Assembly: GCA_005217565.1 (NCBI GenBank)
Contig: SJCO01000015.1
Span: 124,001-188,000 of the forward strand
Reading direction: 5' to 3'
Length of the DNA: 64,000 nucleotides
Source: Puteibacter caeruleilacunae
GTDB lineage: Bacteria > Bacteroidota > Bacteroidia > Bacteroidales > Prolixibacteraceae
Shown here: piece by piece, positions 53,240-61,620 of the stretch
How positions within the stretch are numbered: the stretch's first letter is position 1
How the letters are laid out: every line of letters begins with the position of its first letter
Program-made: the position numbers and the translations under genes
Notes under the pieces: generated by a model
The model's database searches: none
Told to the model about the DNA's origin: nothing
The model's input: only the letters and a program-made list of their open reading frames with translations

Positions 53240-54175
53240 TTAATCTTCTTTTGATCTACTTAGCTTAATAGCCTTGTACAAGGTAGGAAAATGCCATGAA
53301 AGTTTAAAACGGAATGTCTGATATTTATAATCATTGTTACCAGTTTGATACTCCAGGCCGACAGACATCTTCTTTCCATTAAACTGTAGTCCAGAACGAT
53401 ACACCAGTGGTTTATTAAAACCAGTCTCTTCATAGGCATGATAACCTGCCATAGATTGATAAATCTCCATTTTATTGGAAATCAATCTTATCTCAGCTCC
53501 TCCCAAAGGCCCCTCATCCTGACTTACCTCCTCACGATTAGTCTGCCACACATACATTCCACACATTCCACTTAGCTGTAAGCATTTTAATCGATGTGAG
53601 TTCAGCTTAATCCTCTTTCCGAGTTGAAACTGGTAATAATGCGCAGGGGCATCGGTATACCTTGCATGATCCAGTCCTCCTGTGGTGGTTTTATAAGCTC
53701 CTACAACCATTAAATCAGGAAGATGCTTCCGATCTTTAAATATCTGAATAGAAGTACCGAACCAAAGATCACCATCATCAGTCATGGTACCAGTATCATC
53801 ATAATAGATCTGTCGCTCATCCCGAATAGCATTTGTCATGCGAAATGTCTCCGAAGGATATCCCCACACCTGGCAAGAAATAATATCTGCAACAATTGGA
53901 AAATCAAGACTCAAGAAACTATTTATTGCTTTATCTCCTTTTCTATAATGTCCATCTGCACCAATAGTCACAATAATTTGATCACCAACAAGCGCATCTC
54001 CGACCTCAGGAACAGGCAAGGCATTCGGCCCCATTTTCCCTGGAGCTAATAGAAGATAACGATGCACATGACTACTGTTTTGAGGAATAAAATCATTTGG
54101 CCGTTGTGCCACACTTTCATAACACAATAAAACCAGCACTGCAAGTAGTGAAAGAAATGTTATTGTTCGTTTCAT
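53240..54175 (-). CDS. Exported hypothetical protein, probably outer-membrane barrel
   Basis: 311 residues with signal peptide (1-23, ending SVA-Q). The body has the alternating-strand pattern of an OM barrel: SLDFPIVADIISCQVWGYPSE, FQLGKRIKLNSHRLKCLQLSG and a final MSVGLEYQTGNNDYKYQTFRFKLSWHF. I do not recognise a named family. First gene of the ppx/ntrC-like operon: its stop is immediately followed by the ppx start. Confidence 0.55.
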   Translation of the reverse strand: MKRTITFLSLLAVLVLLCYESVAQRPNDFIPQNSSHVHRYLLLAPGKMGPNALPVPEVGDALVGDQIIVTIGADGHYRKGDKAINSFLSLDFPIVADIISCQVWGYPSETFRMTNAIRDERQIYYDDTGTMTDDGDLWFGTSIQIFKDRKHLPDLMVVGAYKTTTGGLDHARYTDAPAHYYQFQLGKRIKLNSHRLKCLQLSGMCGMYVWQTNREEVSQDEGPLGGAEIRLISNKMEIYQSMAGYHAYEETGFNKPLVYRSGLQFNGKKMSVGLEYQTGNNDYKYQTFRFKLSWHFPTLYKAIKLSRSKED

Positions 54176-54245
54176 AAAAGTCAGTTAATGATAGTATTAA
54201 TATACAAAACTATCATCAACTGGACTTCATATATTGATAGAAATT

Positions 54246-55157
54246 TTAGAACAATCCTTCAACCGATAGATAACGTTCTCCGGTATCGTAGTTAAATGTT
54301 AGGATTCTTGATCCTTTTGGTAATTCTGATAGCTTTCCAGCAACAGCTGCCAACGATGCTCCCGAGGAAATACCGATAAACAATCCTTCCTCTTTTGCAG
54401 CACGCTGAGCATATTCAAAAGCATCTTCTTTAGTTACCTGTATTGATCCATCCAATAAAGTAGTGAATAGATTTTGCGGAATAAATCCAGCACCAATCCC
54501 CTGAATAGGATGTGGGCCAGGCTCTCCTCCGGCAATAACCGGACTTGCTGCAGGCTCTACCGCTAATACTTTAAGATCAGGCCATTTTTCTTTAAGTACT
54601 TCTGCAACACCGGAAATATGACCTCCTGTACCAACACCAGTTATTAAATAATCAAGTCCTTCAGGAAAGTCATTCAATATCTCTTGAGCTGTGGTTTTAC
54701 GGTGCACATCAGGATTGGCATCATTATCGAACTGTGAAGGAATCCAGGCATTATCAATCTCTTCAGCCAACTCTTCAGCCTTATTTATAGCTCCCTTCAT
54801 TCCCAATTCTTTAGGCGTAAGCTCAAGCTCAGCACCATGGGCAGTAAGTATTCTTCGGCGCTCGATAGACATCGACTCAGGCATCACTAAGATTAAACGA
54901 TATCCCTTAACAGCAGCAACTAAAGCAAGTCCTATTCCTGTATTACCTGACGTAGGCTCAATGATAACGCTATTCGGTTTTAAGATTCCTTTGGCTTCAG
55001 CATCTTCAACCATTGACAACGCAATACGATCTTTAATACTACCTCCAGGATTAAATTTTTCCAGCTTTACATACACCTCATAATCTTCAGGATATAACTT
55101 ATTAATCCTAACATGTGGAGTTCCCCCGATTGTTTCTAAAATACTATTAAGCTTCAT
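54246..55157 (-). CDS. cysK: Cysteine synthase (O-acetylserine sulfhydrylase)
   Basis: 303 residues from the ATG at 55157; a start at 55214 lies inside the attenuator terminator and is excluded. PLP lysine Lys42 in [11 protein letters not shown], substrate loop [11 protein letters not shown] and PLP-phosphate glycines [11 protein letters not shown]. It makes cysteine from O-acetylserine and sulfide. A cysteine-codon leader, antiterminator segment and terminator lie directly upstream (55196-55326), so expression is predicted to rise when cysteine-charged tRNA is low. Confidence 0.95.
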   Translation of the reverse strand: MKLNSILETIGGTPHVRINKLYPEDYEVYVKLEKFNPGGSIKDRIALSMVEDAEAKGILKPNSVIIEPTSGNTGIGLALVAAVKGYRLILVMPESMSIERRRILTAHGAELELTPKELGMKGAINKAEELAEEIDNAWIPSQFDNDANPDVHRKTTAQEILNDFPEGLDYLITGVGTGGHISGVAEVLKEKWPDLKVLAVEPAASPVIAGGEPGPHPIQGIGAGFIPQNLFTTLLDGSIQVTKEDAFEYAQRAAKEEGLFIGISSGASLAAVAGKLSELPKGSRILTFNYDTGERYLSVEGLF

Positions 55158-55195
55158 ATCAATAATGTTTTGGTTAAATATTTTCGTTTGGATAC

Positions 55196-55284
55196 AAAAA
55201 AAGCCTTTCTGCATGCAGAAAGGCTTTTTGAAATATATGACTTAAAGTTTGTCCTCAAGTTTAGACACGACCTACCTTTCTGCA
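55196..55284 (-). promoter_or_regulatory. Transcription attenuator of cysK (antiterminator plus terminator)
   Basis: Read on the minus strand: segment 1 TGCAGAAAGG (55284-55275) lies inside the leader frame. Segment 2 CCTTTCTGCA (55223-55214) and segment 3 TGCAGAAAGG (55213-55204) form the terminator hairpin, which is followed by seven T (55202-55196). Segment 1 can pair with segment 2 over 10 bp with no mismatch, which would abolish the terminator. Translation of the leader to its stop would hide segment 1; stalling at its Cys codons would expose it. Confidence 0.75.
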
Positions 55285-55326
55285 ATCTGAATAAGAGCAG
55301 CAACAACAACAATCCGTATATGTCAT
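55261..55326 (-). CDS. Cysteine-rich leader peptide of cysK
   Basis: 21 codons, beginning MTYTDCCCCCSYSDC: five consecutive Cys codons (TGT TGT TGT TGC TGC, 55311-55297) and a sixth (55284-55282). The stop (55263-55261) precedes the terminator by about 31 nt. Positions fit an attenuation leader: a ribosome held at the Cys run leaves 55284-55275 free, while one that reaches the stop covers it. A weak -7-like TATACTTG lies at 55368-55361. No database check was possible. Confidence 0.72.
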   Translation of the reverse strand: MTYTDCCCCCSYSDCRKVGRV

Positions 55327-55450
55327 TAAAAAGGTATTCATCAATCTTATTTTACTATCACAAGTATAATGAAATAAATTCTTTAATTCATACTTCAATA
55401 TCCTTTTTAACGTTAGCGTAACGATTTTGTTTACATACTAACATTAAAAA

Positions 55451-56797
55451 TTAATAATTTTTATATCGCAACCATTTAAGAAGCTCTTTCCAACTGGCTT
55501 TCTTACCATACATTAAGATTCCTGTACGATAGATTTTACCAGCGACCCAAATCGCTCCAACTATTGAAGCCAAAAGTATCGACATACTTAATGCGAGTTC
55601 CCATAATGGTACCCCATAAGGAATTCTCGCCATCATTACAATAGGCGATGTCAGTGGTATCATTGATCCCCAGAAAGCCAAGGGACCATCAGGATTTCGT
55701 ACAACCGAGATCATCATCATAAACGAAATGATAATTGGTAACATAATTGGAAACATAAATTGCTGAGCGTCTTCCTGGGCATCCACTGCAGCTCCAATAG
55801 CACCGAAGAATGAGCTATAAAGTAAATATCCACCAATGAAGAAGAAAACAAAAGCACCTATGATTAATGGGAAATTGATTCCACTAATTATTTCAAAAAC
55901 CTCTTGTGCTTTCGCATTGCTAAATTGCTGCATTTGCTCTCCACCCATGGCTGCATTTTGTGCCATCAGGTTTTGTGCTTCCGCTAAACCGTCACCTCCA
56001 GTTGTAAAATACGCTTTAGCCACAAATACCAATCCAACACTTAGGATCACCCACATCACAATCTGAGTCAATCCTACAAGTGCAATACCAACAATCTTAC
56101 CTACTAGAAGCTGAAATGGTTTTACTGAAGAAACAATAACCTCAACAATACGATTCGATTTCTCTTCCATCACTCCTGCCATCACCATTTGGCCAAACAT
56201 GATCAGAAACATATAGATCAGGAATCCGGTAATACCTCCAATTATACTAGCTAATCCGGCCGAACTCTTTTGAGCCTTTCCATCTTCTGAAATCTTTGAT
56301 GAATTGATTGAAATAGATGTTTTGGTCGATGCTAAACGTTTTTCTAAATCAGGAATGCTCAATTCAGTAATTAACTTATCACGCTTCGTCTTTTCCATAA
56401 TCGACTCCAGCTTATTGCGTATTCCTCGTTCAATATCCATAGTGATTTGACGATCAGAAAACAACAAAGCTTCATTAGACGTGTAAATGTTAGCAGGTAT
56501 TTGCAACAATGCATAGAAGTTATTCTTCTTCAAGTCATTTCTTGTTTCTTCCAGTTTTCCCGGATCCACATATTGAAATTTCATATAGGAATTATCCTTA
56601 AAAGCATCTTGAAACTCACCAGACTGATCAACAACGGCAATGGTCTGAATCTCTTTCTTATCAACCTTCTCCAATAAAATGGGAACAAAGATAAAAGACA
56701 CCATGATCAATGGCATTAAAAATGTCAACAGGATAAAACTCTTCTTTTTCACCCTGGTCAAATATTCTCTCTGTAATACGATAAAAGTCTTATTCAT
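55451..56797 (-). CDS. ABC-2 type permease (NatB-like)
   Basis: 448 residues. One N-terminal transmembrane helix (about 20-40), a large extracytoplasmic domain (about 45-190) and five or six C-terminal helices containing GVMEEKSNRIVEVIVSSVKPFQLLVGKIVG, the NatB/ABC-2 signature. With the adjacent ATPase it forms an exporter; NatAB of Bacillus exports sodium, but substrates vary. It starts 11 bp after the ATPase gene. Confidence 0.85.
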   Translation of the reverse strand: MNKTFIVLQREYLTRVKKKSFILLTFLMPLIMVSFIFVPILLEKVDKKEIQTIAVVDQSGEFQDAFKDNSYMKFQYVDPGKLEETRNDLKKNNFYALLQIPANIYTSNEALLFSDRQITMDIERGIRNKLESIMEKTKRDKLITELSIPDLEKRLASTKTSISINSSKISEDGKAQKSSAGLASIIGGITGFLIYMFLIMFGQMVMAGVMEEKSNRIVEVIVSSVKPFQLLVGKIVGIALVGLTQIVMWVILSVGLVFVAKAYFTTGGDGLAEAQNLMAQNAAMGGEQMQQFSNAKAQEVFEIISGINFPLIIGAFVFFFIGGYLLYSSFFGAIGAAVDAQEDAQQFMFPIMLPIIISFMMMISVVRNPDGPLAFWGSMIPLTSPIVMMARIPYGVPLWELALSMSILLASIVGAIWVAGKIYRTGILMYGKKASWKELLKWLRYKNY

Positions 56798-56808
56798 GAT
56801 TGTTGTTT

Positions 56809-57732
56809 TTAGTTCTGATTAGCTTCCTTTACTACGCGAATAAATACATCATTCATACTTGGAATCACCTCGCTAAAAGAGACGATATCCACAGCAGGAG
56901 CAATCAAATTAATCATCTCATTGTTTGAAATCTCCAACTGGTGCTTCAACTTAATCGTATTATATCTTTTTGCTTCAGCATGATCTAATATCTCAATGTT
57001 TCCATTTAGATTTTGTTGCAAAGCGCTTAGTTCTCCTTTAAACTTCACCTCGTAGGTGTTTGTTCTGAACCGATCACGAATCTCATCTATCTGTCCGTCA
57101 AGGATCTTATGCGACTTGTTAATAAGTGCAATATTATCACAAACCTCTTCAACAGAAGCCATATTGTGCGTAGAAAAGATAATTGTGGAACCTTTACTCT
57201 TTAACTCAAGAATCTCTTCTTTAAGCATATTGGCGTTAATAGGATCGAATCCACTAAAAGGCTCATCAAAGATCAACAACTTAGGTTCATGCAATACAGT
57301 ACAGATAAACTGCACTTTCTGCTGCATTCCCTTCGAAAGTTCCATCACCTTTTTATCCCACCAAGGTTGAATTTCAAACTTCTCAAACCAATACTTGAGT
57401 CGTTTTAAGGCATCTCTTCTCGACAATCCTTTCAATTGAGCAAGATACAAAGCCTGATCACCAACTTTCATTTTCTTGTACAATCCCCTTTCCTCTGGAA
57501 GATAACCAATCTTTTCCACGTCAGAGGCCACAAGCTTCCTTCCTTCAAAAAACAACTCTCCCGAATCAGGTGCAGTAATCTGATTAATGATACGGATTAA
57601 TGTTGTTTTTCCTGCCCCATTGGGTCCGAGTAATCCAAAGACACTACCTTCTGAAATGTCAATACTTACTCCTGATAATGCCCGATGTGCAGCATAATTC
57701 TTTACAATGTTCTTAGCGCTAAATATTGTCAT
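56809..57732 (-). CDS. ABC transporter ATP-binding protein (NatA-like)
   Basis: 307 residues. Walker A GPNGAGKT (36-43), signature LSKGMQQKV, Walker B LLIFDEPFSGFDP and switch His in STHNM; the C-terminal 80 residues are the DUF4162-type tail common in NatA-like ATPases. Paired with the permease downstream. The upstream 175 bp hold CCTGTCG/CGACAGG arms far apart and no clear promoter. Confidence 0.92.
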   Translation of the reverse strand: MTIFSAKNIVKNYAAHRALSGVSIDISEGSVFGLLGPNGAGKTTLIRIINQITAPDSGELFFEGRKLVASDVEKIGYLPEERGLYKKMKVGDQALYLAQLKGLSRRDALKRLKYWFEKFEIQPWWDKKVMELSKGMQQKVQFICTVLHEPKLLIFDEPFSGFDPINANMLKEEILELKSKGSTIIFSTHNMASVEEVCDNIALINKSHKILDGQIDEIRDRFRTNTYEVKFKGELSALQQNLNGNIEILDHAEAKRYNTIKLKHQLEISNNEMINLIAPAVDIVSFSEVIPSMNDVFIRVVKEANQN

Positions 57733-57907
57733 AGATATACGTTGTTCTCCTGTCGTTATAGGATGATAGATAAACAGGTTTAAATTACATATTAAATAGC
57801 ATTAACGAAACTCTCGGATAATTAGTATTACCCGACAGGAAATAATTACAAACAAAAAATAATGAGTCAATAATTTAATGTTTAGCAAGTCATATCCATA
57901 AAATTAA

Positions 57908-59074
57908 TTAAAAATGATGATGAATACTTTCCTCAATATATGGATGATTCTTAGGATAAAGATTCATCTTTGATAATGCATTTAGTACCATAAAAGCAAA
58001 CAGACCTGTGTATCCAGCAAAGGTTCCGATTTCTAGCCAACCAAAACTGTTCTCATGAACCGTTCCTGGCATAATTTGAAGATAAAGATCAATATATTGA
58101 CCAATAATCAGAATTATTATCATTGGTATCAGCACAGGCTTACTTCTTGATGTCTTCCGAGGCATTAAGATAATAAAAGGAAGAAACCAGTTGATGAATA
58201 AATCAACAAAGAAAAGTGTCTTCCAATCTGACTCCCAACGATGTACAAAATACGCAGTCTCTTCAGGAATATTTCCATACCATATTAGCATAAACTGAGC
58301 AAACCAGAAATATCCCCATACGATACACAACATGAACATGTAGCGTGAAAAATCATGCAGATGACTATTGTTTAACATCGGGAAGTAACCCACTTTATTC
58401 AAAAGAATAACAATAAGCGCAATTATTGCCGATCCATGAAAAAAAGCTGCGATAAAGTTCTTCAATGCAAACAGGGTACTAAACCAGTGAACATCGATTG
58501 ACATAATCATATCAACAACAAAGAATGGAAAGGTTAAGGCCAATACAAAAATCGTCACTCTTGAATAGTATACTGATTTTTCAAAGAAACCTGTTCCTCC
58601 TTGCAGGTCCTCCTTTAGGGTCAATTTCTTTAGATATCTGCTTAGTAAAATCCATAATGCAAAAAACATCACGATTCTTATCATCATAAATGGGATATTC
58701 AGGTATGGCAACTTCCAGGCAATGATCTTGTCAGTCTCTGCGATCCCCTCATGAGTCCAGTGATAAATGGAGTGCATTCCAAAATACAAAAGGATAAAAA
58801 AGACAGCCGCAATTGGCAAATACGCTCCCATAGCATGCGGCACTCGCTTAAATACAGCCGACCAACCTGCATTCGCGATGTACTGAATCAGCAAGAAAAA
58901 CAACGCTCCTATTGATAGAGAAACAAAATAGAAGTTGTTAAGAAGGTAATTCGCCCAGGTCTTATCTGGATTAATAAGAAATCCAGCTACAAATGTTATT
59001 ACACCAACTACCATTAATGCAATACACAACATCTTCAATTTGCTTGGGAATACATATTTAACATCCAGATTCAT
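57908..59074 (-). CDS. actF: Alternative complex III subunit ActF
   Basis: 388 residues, about ten transmembrane helices. Homologous in layout to the NrfD-like ActF: paired helices with VDMIMSIDVHWFSTLFALKNFIAAFFHGS and WGYFWFAQFMLIWYGNIPEE. ActF is a membrane subunit of quinol:cytochrome c oxidoreductase that replaces the bc1 complex. Last visible gene of the act operon, 40 bp after actE. Confidence 0.93.
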   Translation of the reverse strand: MNLDVKYVFPSKLKMLCIALMVVGVITFVAGFLINPDKTWANYLLNNFYFVSLSIGALFFLLIQYIANAGWSAVFKRVPHAMGAYLPIAAVFFILLYFGMHSIYHWTHEGIAETDKIIAWKLPYLNIPFMMIRIVMFFALWILLSRYLKKLTLKEDLQGGTGFFEKSVYYSRVTIFVLALTFPFFVVDMIMSIDVHWFSTLFALKNFIAAFFHGSAIIALIVILLNKVGYFPMLNNSHLHDFSRYMFMLCIVWGYFWFAQFMLIWYGNIPEETAYFVHRWESDWKTLFFVDLFINWFLPFIILMPRKTSRSKPVLIPMIIILIIGQYIDLYLQIMPGTVHENSFGWLEIGTFAGYTGLFAFMVLNALSKMNLYPKNHPYIEESIHHHF

Positions 59075-59114
59075 GCTGTCAAGTTTTATTCATTTATACT
59101 CACAGAAAACACTC

Positions 59115-59684
59115 TTACTTTTTCACCTGTTGTAATTCAGTCCTGATATAATTCACCACAGCCCATTCCTCCTCCTCACTCATCATATAACCATGGGCGG
59201 CCATAATACCATGCCCCACATTTATTACATGATAAATATCTCCGTCCGGAACATCCGTCATCTTCACATTGATCAGACTGGCTGGAGGATATGGATACTT
59301 TCCATTGGTATATAAATTCCCTTTACCATCGCCCAACGGACCATGACAGTTCATACAGAAAATCTCATATTTTACTTTCCCCGTTTCTATAGATTCTTTA
59401 TTCACTTCAACCGGATTCACTAACTTTTGTCCTGCTAACAATCGATCTTCATCCGTCTTCTTGTAGGGATATAAATTTACACCGCGAGGTATGGTTCCCT
59501 CAACCGGTTGTTGCTGTAGTTTACCATCCTTAGCATTTGGATTAGGATCATAGGTATCGTAAGCTTCAGAATAATACATATCAGGTGCATAATCCCAGCC
59601 ACGAGTATTCCTGTTGCGATCACATCCTGCCAGTACTATAGCTATCAAAAGAATCGTTGTCTTGTATAAATCGTATCTAGTCAT
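59115..59684 (-). CDS. actE: Alternative complex III cytochrome c lipoprotein ActE
   Basis: 189 residues. Lipobox VLAGC (Cys21), then a monoheme cytochrome c domain with CMNCH (Cys110, Cys113, His114) and a probable axial Met in the GIMAAHGYMMSEEEEW stretch. It passes electrons from the quinol-oxidising core to the downstream acceptor. 25 bp after actD. Confidence 0.93.
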   Translation of the reverse strand: MTRYDLYKTTILLIAIVLAGCDRNRNTRGWDYAPDMYYSEAYDTYDPNPNAKDGKLQQQPVEGTIPRGVNLYPYKKTDEDRLLAGQKLVNPVEVNKESIETGKVKYEIFCMNCHGPLGDGKGNLYTNGKYPYPPASLINVKMTDVPDGDIYHVINVGHGIMAAHGYMMSEEEEWAVVNYIRTELQQVKK

Positions 59685-59708
59685 GTTTACCGGTTTATAG
59701 TCATCGTA

Positions 59709-60218
59709 TTATTTTTCCACAATATCCTCTACTCCATGCCTCTTCAACAAACGATACAGTTCATCCTTGTTATCTTTTATATCAGATGCATTAAAAACGA
59801 TTACGAATTTATCATCGGTTGCTCCTTCATGTATGATCTCCGCTTTTTTCCCTGGAAATATCTTTGCCCTCGCAGAGAAGAAAAATAGTGTTCCCAGCGT
59901 TACAATGAGAATCGTTGCAACTAAGGTGACCACAATGAACGATGGAAAGGCATTAAATGGCTTACCACCATATATCAGAGGCCAACTAATTACCGCAGCA
60001 TAATACATAAATCCCAACAATCCCAACACAGCAACAACTCCTAAAGCGAAAGCAGCATGTGTCATACGTGTCTTATGTCCCATTCCTGTCAGGATCTCAT
60101 GAATTGGATAAGGAGAATAAACCTCTTCAATTTTATATGAGTTTGCTTTTAGGTCTTCAAATGCATCAAGCAAATGTTCCTCATCACCAAAAACGCCTAA
60201 TAAATACTTATTCTTCAT
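59709..60218 (-). CDS. actD: Alternative complex III subunit ActD
   Basis: 169 residues from the ATG at 60218, which gives MKNKYLLGVFGDEEHLLDAF as in DUF3341/ActD; an ATG at 60254 would add 12 residues. An N-terminal soluble domain (1-65) and two transmembrane helices (about 65-125) follow. It overlaps the end of actC by 11 bp, so translation is coupled. Confidence 0.92.
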   Translation of the reverse strand: MKNKYLLGVFGDEEHLLDAFEDLKANSYKIEEVYSPYPIHEILTGMGHKTRMTHAAFALGVVAVLGLLGFMYYAAVISWPLIYGGKPFNAFPSFIVVTLVATILIVTLGTLFFFSARAKIFPGKKAEIIHEGATDDKFVIVFNASDIKDNKDELYRLLKRHGVEDIVEK

Positions 60219-61593
60219 GGTTTCGATGTTTACGTTCGTGACTCGGTTTGTCATATTTCGCTACGCTCTTCACCTCGTGAATAGCGATCATTGGAATATA
60301 TCTGAAGAACATTAATACACCTGCTCCGAATAATCCCAATGTTCCTATAAAGAGTAAAATTTCAATATATGATGGTGAATAACCTGCCCAGGCAGCAGGG
60401 AGAAAATCTTTAGCCAACGTGGTTACAACAATATTGAATCGCTCAAACCACATTCCCAGATTAATGAACAATGAGATAATAAAAACAGCTGTAATATTAG
60501 ACCTGATCTTCTTCCACCAAAACAATTGAGGAATAAATGCATTACAAATTACCATTGCCCAAAACTGAAATGCATATTCCCCGAATACACGATTCTTGAA
60601 AAACATGTAATACTCGTACTCAGATGCGGAATACCACGCAATGAAAACCTCAGTAAAATAGGCAGTACCCATGATCAATGATACGAATATCAATACCCGT
60701 GTTACTGCATCAACGTGACTATCCGTTATAAAATCATTCATTTTATAAAGCTTTCTGATCATAGTCACCAGCGTTAACACCATCGCAAATCCCGAGAAGA
60801 TAGCCCCAACTACAAAGTATGGAGGAAATATTGTGGTATGCCAGCCAGGCACAACAGATACAGCAAAGTCGGTAGATACAATCGAGTGTACCGATACCAC
60901 AAGAACTGCAGCAATTCCACCTAAGATAAAAGCCAGTGCTTCATATCGCAACCATTCCTTACTTGAGCCAGTCCACCCAAAAGCAAAGAAACCATAGACT
61001 GCTTTTTTAATTTTCGACTTGGTAGTATCACGAATCGTTGCAAAATCAGGCACCATACCAAAGTACCAAAAACTTGCTGATATAAGAAGGTATGCAGTGA
61101 TCGCTACAAAGTCCCAGAACAATGGGGAGTTAAAATTTACCCATAATGGCCCCCTGGTATTGGGATATGGTAGCACAAAAAAGAAGTTCCAAACACGTCC
61201 CATGTGAAGTAATGGGAACAATCCGGCACACATTACTGCCACAACTGTCATTGCTTCGGCTGCTCGGTTAATAGAGGTTCTCCATTTCTGACGAAGTATC
61301 AAGAGGAATATAGAGAAAGCTGTTCCTGCATGACCAATACCAATCCACCATACAAAGTTGATGATGGCCCAGCCCCAGCCAACAGAATTATTCAATCCCC
61401 AGCTTCCAATTCCTTCTGTTACCGTTATATATTTAGCATACAAACCTAGTCCCAGCATAACAAGACTTATCCCCATTGAAATAAACCACCATCTCGGTGT
61501 TTTCGCATCAATAGGTCTTACAATATCCTGCGATATCTGTCCTAAGCTTTTATTGCCTTCTATTAGTTTTCCTCTAAACTCCGTATTGTACAT
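60208..61593 (-). CDS. actC: Alternative complex III subunit ActC (NrfD family)
   Basis: 461 residues with ten transmembrane helices. The NrfD-family quinol-binding region includes FVWWIGIGHAGTAFSIFLLI and VSVHSIVSTDFAVSVVPGWHTTIFPPYFVVGAIFSG. It is the quinone-interacting membrane subunit, and 27 bp separate it from actB. Confidence 0.95.
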   Translation of the reverse strand: MYNTEFRGKLIEGNKSLGQISQDIVRPIDAKTPRWWFISMGISLVMLGLGLYAKYITVTEGIGSWGLNNSVGWGWAIINFVWWIGIGHAGTAFSIFLLILRQKWRTSINRAAEAMTVVAVMCAGLFPLLHMGRVWNFFFVLPYPNTRGPLWVNFNSPLFWDFVAITAYLLISASFWYFGMVPDFATIRDTTKSKIKKAVYGFFAFGWTGSSKEWLRYEALAFILGGIAAVLVVSVHSIVSTDFAVSVVPGWHTTIFPPYFVVGAIFSGFAMVLTLVTMIRKLYKMNDFITDSHVDAVTRVLIFVSLIMGTAYFTEVFIAWYSASEYEYYMFFKNRVFGEYAFQFWAMVICNAFIPQLFWWKKIRSNITAVFIISLFINLGMWFERFNIVVTTLAKDFLPAAWAGYSPSYIEILLFIGTLGLFGAGVLMFFRYIPMIAIHEVKSVAKYDKPSHERKHRNHEE

Positions 61594-61620
61594 AGCAACA
61601 GTTTTAGTTTATTTCACCAA

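Noticed and set aside
55158-55214. Earlier start for cysK at 55214
   Set aside because: It lies inside the attenuator terminator; the ATG at 55157 gives the normal CysK N-terminus.
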